64,000 bases of DNA from Prevotella sp. (GTDB lineage: Bacteria > Bacteroidota > Bacteroidia > Bacteroidales > Bacteroidaceae). Positions 57,101 to 64,000 of the stretch are shown here, in pieces (within the stretch, counting starts at the first letter, position 1; each line of letters starts with the position of its first letter). A program made the translations under genes and the position numbers. The stretch spans positions 1 through 64,000 of the forward strand of contig JAILFU010000171.1 in NCBI GenBank assembly GCA_024697405.1. The letters are read 5' to 3'. The notes under the pieces were generated by a model, which ran no database searches, had not been told where the DNA came from, and was given only the letters and a program-made list of their open reading frames with translations.

Positions 57101-59434
57101 TACCTGGATTTCCTTTATCGCTATATGCCGCTGCCCGACCGTGCGGCCTATTCTAGGGAGTTTTTTCAGAAAAATGTGGACCTCGCCTTGGAAGCTCGCC
57201 GCGAGATGCCGTGGGGCAGCAGTGTGCCGGAGCGGGAATGGCGTCATTTCGTGCTGCCCGTGCGTGTGAACAACGAAGACCTGGACAGCAGCCGCGCCGT
57301 GTTCTATCATGCCTTGAAAGAGCGCGTGCAGGGGTTGACCATGCAGGAGGCTATCTTGGAGGTGAACCACTGGTGCCATGAATACGTGACCTATCGCCCA
57401 AGTGATGCACGCACCAGCAGTCCGCTGGCAACGATGCGCACAGCCTATGGCCGATGCGGCGAGGAGAGCACTTTCACGGTGGCTGCACTGAGGAGCGTGG
57501 GCATACCTGCCCGCCAGGTATATACCCCTCGCTGGGCGCATACCGACGACAACCACGCCTGGGTGGAGGCATGGGCCGACGGCCGCTGGCACTTCCTCGG
57601 AGCCTGCGAGCCGGAGCCGGTGCTCGACCTGGGATGGTTCAACGAGAGCGCGTCGCGCGGTATGCTGATGCACACCCGCGTCTTCGGCGACTACGATGGT
57701 CCCGAAGAGGTGATGAGCCGCACACCCTGTTACACGGAAATCAATGTGACGGGGAACTACGCACCTACGTCGAAGGTAACGGTGAGGGTTGTCGACGAGC
57801 GTCAACAGCCGGTAGTAGGGGCCTGCGTGGAGTTCAAACTCTACAACTATGCTGAGTTCTACACCGTGGCCACAAAGACTACTGGCGATGACGGGCGAGC
57901 TTCGCTGACGGCAGGACACGGCGACATGCTGCTATGGGTGACCGAAAGGGGACGAACGGCGTTGCAGAAGGTAACGTTCGATGCGGACAAGGAGGTGACG
58001 GTGCTGTTGACGGACGGGCAGCCACCGCTCTCTATGGACCTGGACATGGTGCCGCCACCCGTGTCGGTCAGTCTTCCGACTGTGACCGACGCGCAGCGGG
58101 CGGAGAACAACCGGCGGCTGGCACGAGAAGACTCCATCCGTAAGGCCTACGAGCAGACCATGCCCGTAGAGGCGTGGCGGGGCAACCACCGTGTAATCAG
58201 CCGGTTCCTGGAGAAGTCAGAAAACAAAGTGATGGCCCGTCGCCTGCTCGACGTGCTGTCGGAGAAAGACCTGCGCGACGTGACGGCCGACGTGCTGCTC
58301 GACAATGCAGTCATCACCACCGACACGAGCGACATCTATTGCAGGTATGTGCTCTCCCCACGGGTGGAGAACGAGCTGCTTACTCCCTACAAATCCTTTT
58401 TTCGTCAGCAGTTTGTGGGCTTGGGTTCCCCCCAAGTCATTGAGCGATGGTGCCAAGACAGCATCCGGTTGGACAGTCTGCACAACCCGCAGCACCTGCG
58501 CATGCGCCCGATGAGCGTTTGGGGGGAAAGGACGGCCGACCCGCTGGGGCGCGACATCTTCTTCGTGGCCGTGGCTCGCAGTCTGGGCTTCCCCGCACGC
58601 ATCAATGAGGTCGACGGGCATGTGGAATATTATCAGGACGGCGTGTGGATTCGGGCTTTTGCTCCGAAGGACGGCGGCAGCAAGGCGCTGACAGCTACGT
58701 TGTACCTGCGCTACAAGCCGGTGGAGTATTACGACAATCCGAAATACTATACCCATTTCACGCTGAGCCGAGTAGAGAACGGGCGCGCACAGCTGCTCAC
58801 CTGGCCGGAAGAAACCACTTGGCAGCAGGACTTTGCCAACGGCGTGGAGCTGGAGTGGGGCGACTATCTGCTCACTACAGGCACGAGGCTCGCCAGCGGA
58901 AGGGTGAAAGCACGCATCGACCCCATCCGCGTGCAGAGCGATGCCTGGGCCAGTTTCACCATGCGTGAAGACCAGGAGGAACCGCAGGTCATAGGCGCGC
59001 TGAACGCCGAAGACCTGTACTTCGACCAGAAGACCCGGACGGAGAAGAGTCTGCTTTCCACCACAGGGCGCGGATACTATGTCCTGGGCATCGTGGCACC
59101 TAATCAGGAGCCCACCAGCCACGCGCTGCGCGACATCGGCGGATGCCGTCAGCAGCTAGAGCAGTGGGAACGGAAGATGGTGCTACTCTTTGAAAGTGCG
59201 GATGAAGTCAGCCGTTTCAACTTTGAGGAGTTCACAAATCTGCCGTCGACGGTGGAGTGGGGGACAGACATCGGCGGAAGGATATTGCTGAAGGTGCGCC
59301 GGGAGATGAAGCTGGAGAGCGCGTCGCTGCCTGTATTCCTCGTCTGCGACACTTTCAACCGTGTCCTCTTCGTCAGCCAAGGATATACCATCAATTTGGG
59401 CGAACAGCTGCTGAAGGTCATCAGCAAGCTGTGA
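57002..59434 (+). CDS. Secreted transglutaminase-like domain protein
   Basis: YGRCGEESTFTVAALRSVGIPARQVYTPRWAHTDDNHAWVEAWADGRWHFLGACEP (Cys-His-Asp transglutaminase-like core). Confidence 0.88.
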   Translation: MRGVYRKFFGGIVRQLGFLFFIFYLSFSPVRAQYLDFLYRYMPLPDRAAYSREFFQKNVDLALEARREMPWGSSVPEREWRHFVLPVRVNNEDLDSSRAVFYHALKERVQGLTMQEAILEVNHWCHEYVTYRPSDARTSSPLATMRTAYGRCGEESTFTVAALRSVGIPARQVYTPRWAHTDDNHAWVEAWADGRWHFLGACEPEPVLDLGWFNESASRGMLMHTRVFGDYDGPEEVMSRTPCYTEINVTGNYAPTSKVTVRVVDERQQPVVGACVEFKLYNYAEFYTVATKTTGDDGRASLTAGHGDMLLWVTERGRTALQKVTFDADKEVTVLLTDGQPPLSMDLDMVPPPVSVSLPTVTDAQRAENNRRLAREDSIRKAYEQTMPVEAWRGNHRVISRFLEKSENKVMARRLLDVLSEKDLRDVTADVLLDNAVITTDTSDIYCRYVLSPRVENELLTPYKSFFRQQFVGLGSPQVIERWCQDSIRLDSLHNPQHLRMRPMSVWGERTADPLGRDIFFVAVARSLGFPARINEVDGHVEYYQDGVWIRAFAPKDGGSKALTATLYLRYKPVEYYDNPKYYTHFTLSRVENGRAQLLTWPEETTWQQDFANGVELEWGDYLLTTGTRLASGRVKARIDPIRVQSDAWASFTMREDQEEPQVIGALNAEDLYFDQKTRTEKSLLSTTGRGYYVLGIVAPNQEPTSHALRDIGGCRQQLEQWERKMVLLFESADEVSRFNFEEFTNLPSTVEWGTDIGGRILLKVRREMKLESASLPVFLVCDTFNRVLFVSQGYTINLGEQLLKVISKL

Positions 59435-59532
59435 GCCATCCCCATTTTTAGGTATTTTGAGGAGAAAATGGTCTTTCTCTTACGTTATTCCCAGAGAAAT
59501 GATTACCTTTGCAGGTCATTTTATTGTAGAAG

Positions 59533-61857
59533 ATGAAACTTTCGGAACTGAACACGGGTGAGCACGGCGTCATCGTGAAGGTGCACGGTCACGGCGGCTT
59601 TCGCAAGCGCATTGTGGAAATGGGTTTTGTGAAGGGTAAAAACGTTGAAGTATTACTTAACGCTCCCCTGCAAGACCCAGTGAAATACAAGGTGATGGGC
59701 TACGAGGTGAGCCTGCGTCGCCATGAGGCGGAGATGATAGAAGTGGTGAGCCAAGCCCGTGAGGAAGCATCGCTGCAGAAACCGCTGGTCATGGAGGGTC
59801 ACGAAACCGACTTCATGCAGCACCAGGCCCTGCGTGAGCGCCGTACCATCAACGTGGCACTCATAGGCAATCCCAATTGCGGAAAGACATCGCTCTTCAA
59901 CTATGCCAGCGGGGCACATGGCCGTGTAGGTAACTACAGCGGCGTTACCGTCGATGCCTCGGAAGCCCATGCCTCGATGTTCGGCTACGAGTTCAACCTT
60001 ATCGACCTGCCTGGCACCTACTCGCTTTCCTGCTATTCGCCGGAGGAGCTCTATGTGCGGAAATACCTGAGGGAGCAGATGCCGGATGTGGTAATCAACG
60101 TGATTGACGCCAGCAACCTGGAGCGTAACCTCTACCTGACAACCCAGCTTGTGGACATGGACTTGCGAGTAGTGGGCGCGCTGAACATGTACGACGAGTT
60201 CGAGCGCCGGGGCGACCATGTCGACCTGAAGACGCTGTCCACGCTCTTCGGCATGCCGATGGTGCCCACGTCGTTCAAGAACGGAATGGGCGTGAAGGAG
60301 CTGTTTCGTGCCGTCATTCAGGTTTATGAGGGGCGTAGCCGCGAGGCCCGTCACCTGCATATCAACTATGGACATGAGATAGAAAACGGCATCAAGGGCA
60401 TACAGAAATGGCTGAAGGTGAATGACGGAGCGCCTGTTGAAGAGAGTGTACTCCCTGCCTCGCTGAGCACCCGCTACCTGTCCATCAAGCTGCTGGAAGG
60501 CGACGCTGAGGTGGAGGGGGTGTTCTCCAGACATCTTCTGCCCTCTATCATTGACAGGATACGACAAGCCCGGGAGAAAGCGGCAGCCCGTGTGTTGGAG
60601 GAAACGGGCGACGATGCCGAGACGGCCATCATGGACGCCAAATACGGCTTCATCAACGGCGCGCTGACGGAGGCGCGCTACCGGACAGGCACGAAGGAAG
60701 ACACGTACCTTGTCACCCACACGATAGACCGTGTGCTGTCGAGCAAGTTCTTCGGATTCCCCATCTTCTTCGCCATCCTCTTCGTGATGTTCCAGACAAC
60801 GTTTGCCCTGGGACAGTATCCCATGGACTGGATAGACGCCGGCGTGGAGTGGCTGGGCGAATGGATAGGTGCCACGCTGGAGGAAGGACCGCTGCGGTCG
60901 ATGCTCGTCGACGGCGTGATAGGCGGCGTGGGGGCCGTCATTGTGTTCCTCCCGCAGATATTAATATTGTACCTGTTCATATCGTTTATGGAAGACTCGG
61001 GCTACATGGCCCGTGCCGCCTTCATCATGGACCGGCTGATGCACAAGATGGGGCTGCACGGCAAGTCGTTCATTCCCCTCATCATGGGCTTTGGCTGCAA
61101 CGTGCCTGCCGTGATGGCCACCCGCACCGTGGAGAGCCGCCGCTCGCGGCTAATCACCATGCTGGTATTGCCGTTCATGTCATGCTCGGCACGCCTGCCT
61201 ATCTACATCATGGTGACGGGCATCTTCTTCACCGCCCGGTGGCGCTCGCTGGTAATGATCTCGCTCTATGCCGTGGGCATCGTCGTGGCAGTCATCGTGA
61301 GCAAGATATTGTCTAAGTACGTCATAAAGGGCGAGGACACGCCCTTCGTCATGGAGCTGCCGCCCTATCGCTGGCCCACCGCAAAGGCCACGATGCGCCA
61401 CACCTGGGAGAAAGGCAAGGAGTATCTTAAGAAGATGGGCGGTATCATCCTGGTGGCATCAGTCATCGTTTGGGCGCTAGGCTATTTCGGCCCGATGGGC
61501 GTGGCACCTTCTATGGAGCAGAGCCTGATAGGCTCTATCGGACGTATGGTAGAGCCGCTGTTCTCGCTGCAGGGCTTCGACTGGAAGCTCGACGTCAGCC
61601 TGATTGCCGGTGTGGGGGCCAAGGAGATTGTGGCCAGCACTATCGGCGTGCTGGGCGGGCTGGAAAGCATCACGCCGCTGGCAGCCTACTGCTACCTGCT
61701 CTTTGTGTTGCTCTATTTCCCCTGCATCGCCACTATAGCAGCCATCAAGAACGAGACTGGCTCCTGGCGCTGGGCCATAGTGGCAGCATGCTACACCACC
61801 GCCGTGGCATGGGTAGTCTCGGCAGTGGTGTATCAGGTGGGAGGACTCTTCAGTTAG
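59533..61857 (+). CDS. feoB: Fused FeoA-FeoB ferrous iron transporter
   Basis: N-terminal FeoA-like MKLSELNTGEHGVIVKVHGHGGFRKRIVEMGFVKGKNVEVLLNAPLQDP; GNPNCGKTSLFN G1; FeoB Gate domains. Confidence 0.95.
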   Translation: MKLSELNTGEHGVIVKVHGHGGFRKRIVEMGFVKGKNVEVLLNAPLQDPVKYKVMGYEVSLRRHEAEMIEVVSQAREEASLQKPLVMEGHETDFMQHQALRERRTINVALIGNPNCGKTSLFNYASGAHGRVGNYSGVTVDASEAHASMFGYEFNLIDLPGTYSLSCYSPEELYVRKYLREQMPDVVINVIDASNLERNLYLTTQLVDMDLRVVGALNMYDEFERRGDHVDLKTLSTLFGMPMVPTSFKNGMGVKELFRAVIQVYEGRSREARHLHINYGHEIENGIKGIQKWLKVNDGAPVEESVLPASLSTRYLSIKLLEGDAEVEGVFSRHLLPSIIDRIRQAREKAAARVLEETGDDAETAIMDAKYGFINGALTEARYRTGTKEDTYLVTHTIDRVLSSKFFGFPIFFAILFVMFQTTFALGQYPMDWIDAGVEWLGEWIGATLEEGPLRSMLVDGVIGGVGAVIVFLPQILILYLFISFMEDSGYMARAAFIMDRLMHKMGLHGKSFIPLIMGFGCNVPAVMATRTVESRRSRLITMLVLPFMSCSARLPIYIMVTGIFFTARWRSLVMISLYAVGIVVAVIVSKILSKYVIKGEDTPFVMELPPYRWPTAKATMRHTWEKGKEYLKKMGGIILVASVIVWALGYFGPMGVAPSMEQSLIGSIGRMVEPLFSLQGFDWKLDVSLIAGVGAKEIVASTIGVLGGLESITPLAAYCYLLFVLLYFPCIATIAAIKNETGSWRWAIVAACYTTAVAWVVSAVVYQVGGLFS

Positions 61858-62012
61858 GAATTAACAGGTCAGCGTTTATAGATCAGCGCTCAGAGCCAGG
61901 CGTTCAGAGCAAGAAGTCTTGGCTTCTCATTTCCCAAGCGGTTAGGTGTGCGGCGTATTCGCCGCAAACAGTGGAACCTGCCGGATGACAATCCCTGACA
62001 CCAAACTCACAT

Positions 62013-63857
62013 CTACTCTACTGTGACGGATTTTGCCAGGTTTCGGGGTTGGTCTACGTTCTTGCCTTTGCATACGGCCACGTGATAGGCCAGGAGCTGC
62101 AGGGGGATGGTAGCCACCAGCGGTTCCAGGCACTCCAGCACATCGGGCAGCTCAATAACTTCGTCTACAATCTTGGAGATGGTGTCGTCGCCTTTTGAAA
62201 CGAGGGCGATGACTCGGCCCTGACGGGCTTTGATTTCCTGTATGTTCGACAGCACCTTTTCGTACATGGCGTTGTGTGTGGCTATGACCACCACGGGCAT
62301 GTCGGAGTCGATGAGGGCGATGGGGCCATGTTTCATCTCGGCTGCGGGGTAGCCCTCAGCGTGGATATAGGATATCTCCTTCAGCTTCAAGGCGCCTTCG
62401 AGTGCCACGGGGAAGCTGTAGCCGCGCCCCAGATAGAGGAAGTTGTGTGCGTAGGTGAAGGTGCGTGCCAGGTCGGCCACCTTGTCGTTCGTCTTCAGCA
62501 CCTCGCGAATCTTCTGCGGAATCTCGCTCAGACCCTTCACTATCTTGAGATAGTCGTCGCGGTTGATAGTGCCCTTCGCCTCACCCATAGCCAGTGCAAT
62601 CATTGTGAGTACTGTCACCTGGCCGGTGAAAGCTTTTGTAGAGGCGACACCAATCTCCGGGCCTACATGGATGTAGGTTCCCGTGTCAGTAGCCCGTGGA
62701 ATGGAAGAGCCAATGGCATTGCAGATGCCGTAGATGAATGCCCCTTTCTCCTTGGCCAGCTGGACGGCGGCCAGCGTGTCGGCAGTCTCGCCGCTCTGGC
62801 TGATGGCCAGCACCACATCCCCCTTGCCGACGACAGGATTGCGGTAGCGGAATTCCGAGGCATACTCCACCTCGACAGGAATGCGGCACAGGCTCTCAAT
62901 AATCTGCTTGCCAATGAGGCCGGCATGCCAGCTGGTGCCACAGGCCACGATGACCACCCGCTTGGCCTCTAGCAGCTGACGGCGGTAGTCGATGAGTGCC
63001 GACAATGTCACATGGTCGGCCTCTACGTTCACTCGTCCACGCATGCAGTTGGTCAAACATTCGGGCTGATCGAATATCTCCTTCAGCATGAAGTGGGGGT
63101 AGCCGCCCTTCTCAATTTGTCCCAGGTCGATGTCAACAGTCTTCACCTTCAGTTGCTGCTCCTCGCCAAGGATGCTGAACACATGCAAGTCCTGGCCGCG
63201 ACGGATGACGGCGATGTTGCCGTCTTCCAAGTACACCACCTTGTCGGTATATTCCACAATGGGACTGGCATCTGAGCCGAGGAAGAATTCATCCTCGCCG
63301 ATGCCCACCACCAGCGGGCTCTGTTTCCGGGCAGCGATAATCTGGTCGGGGTGACGCTTGTCGAGCACGGCAATGGCATAGGCACCGATGACCTGATAGA
63401 GAGCCACCTTTACGGCCTCCAGCAGGTCGAGCTTTTTTTTCACCATGATATACTCGATAAGCTGCACGAGCACTTCGGTGTCGGTGTCGCTGACAAACTG
63501 AACCCCTTTTTCCTTCAGTTTCTCCTTAATGTCGGCATAGTTCTCGATGATGCCGTTGTGGATAATAGCCAAATTGTGGCTCTGTGAGTAGTGAGGGTGG
63601 GCATTTCGGGAAGACGGTTCGCCGTGTGTTGCCCAGCGTGTGTGGGCAATGCCTATGGTGCCCGTCACATTTTTGTCGTTACAATACTCGGCCAGGTTGT
63701 CCACCTTTCCCTTCGTCTTATAGACGTTCAACTCGCCGTCAGCGTTGATGAGTGCCACGCCGGCAGAGTCATAGCCGCGGTATTCCAGCCTTCTCAGACC
63801 TTTCACCAGAATAGGGAAGGCCTCTTTCTTTCCAATATATCCTACAATTCCGCACAT
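62013..63857 (-). CDS. glmS: Glutamine-fructose-6-phosphate aminotransferase (isomerizing)
   Basis: MCGIVGYIGKKEAFPILVKGLRRLEYRGYDSAG. Confidence 0.98.
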   Translation of the reverse strand: MCGIVGYIGKKEAFPILVKGLRRLEYRGYDSAGVALINADGELNVYKTKGKVDNLAEYCNDKNVTGTIGIAHTRWATHGEPSSRNAHPHYSQSHNLAIIHNGIIENYADIKEKLKEKGVQFVSDTDTEVLVQLIEYIMVKKKLDLLEAVKVALYQVIGAYAIAVLDKRHPDQIIAARKQSPLVVGIGEDEFFLGSDASPIVEYTDKVVYLEDGNIAVIRRGQDLHVFSILGEEQQLKVKTVDIDLGQIEKGGYPHFMLKEIFDQPECLTNCMRGRVNVEADHVTLSALIDYRRQLLEAKRVVIVACGTSWHAGLIGKQIIESLCRIPVEVEYASEFRYRNPVVGKGDVVLAISQSGETADTLAAVQLAKEKGAFIYGICNAIGSSIPRATDTGTYIHVGPEIGVASTKAFTGQVTVLTMIALAMGEAKGTINRDDYLKIVKGLSEIPQKIREVLKTNDKVADLARTFTYAHNFLYLGRGYSFPVALEGALKLKEISYIHAEGYPAAEMKHGPIALIDSDMPVVVIATHNAMYEKVLSNIQEIKARQGRVIALVSKGDDTISKIVDEVIELPDVLECLEPLVATIPLQLLAYHVAVCKGKNVDQPRNLAKSVTVE

Positions 63858-63880
63858 GATAATAATGTATTTGTGTTTGT

Positions 63881-64000
63881 TTATAATGCTTCGTCATCCG
63901 GGCGCTGGAGCTTCCGAATGATAGGGGGCAGATGTTTCTTCCGGCGCAAATAGGCGTCGCGTCGCGCTTCATAGTCGCGCTGGTGTTTCTCTAAATAGCC
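63881..64000 (-). CDS. C-terminal fragment of an unidentified protein running off the window
   Basis: Reverse frame reads GYLEKHQRDYEARRDAYLRRKKHLPPIIRKLQRPDDEAL*, open to the window end. Confidence 0.55.
   Translation of the reverse strand, partial: GYLEKHQRDYEARRDAYLRRKKHLPPIIRKLQRPDDEAL

Noticed and set aside
61860-62010. Possible further copy of the dispersed element between feoB and glmS
   Set aside because: Shares only fragments (TTTCCCAAGCGG, GTGGAACCTG); no heptamer boxes or tandem core

Overview
This window looks like a chromosomal segment from a Bacteroidota genome, probably Prevotellaceae. The basis is TAnnTTTG -7 promoter elements, a DUF4491-type gene, a hybrid two-component regulator, CotH/T9SS-like secreted proteins and a complete nqrABCDEF operon. 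About 43 protein genes can be supported. No rRNA, tRNA, transposase, phage genes or CRISPR array were recognised. Most genes are ordinary: nqr, tamB, glyA, folA, exbBD, hemW, feoAB, glmS, nagB, class I fumarase, mrp, xth and others. The unusual material is mostly in intergenic DNA and in protein tails. (1) A dispersed ~300-355 bp intergenic element (three copies plus a divergent fourth) is bounded by inverted CCCTGCA-type heptamers, with a GTCCCAAGCCTTGGGAC palindrome and a ~21-nt tandem core TATTTTCCCAAACGGCGTTnG. It is repeatedly followed by a second palindromic MITE-like element. (2) A 23-nt tandem array sits between nqrA and nqrB and flips orientation halfway (7 units + 7 units). (3) NqrC carries a 17-cysteine CCKEQKDA octapeptide-repeat tail. 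(4) Two signal peptides (CapA-like and transglutaminase-like proteins) are encoded by an arm of an intergenic inverted repeat. (5) An EF-G paralogue has altered G motifs. (6) A cotH-like gene lies between glyA and folA. Several hairpin/sRNA candidates and promoter-terminator overlaps are also reported.
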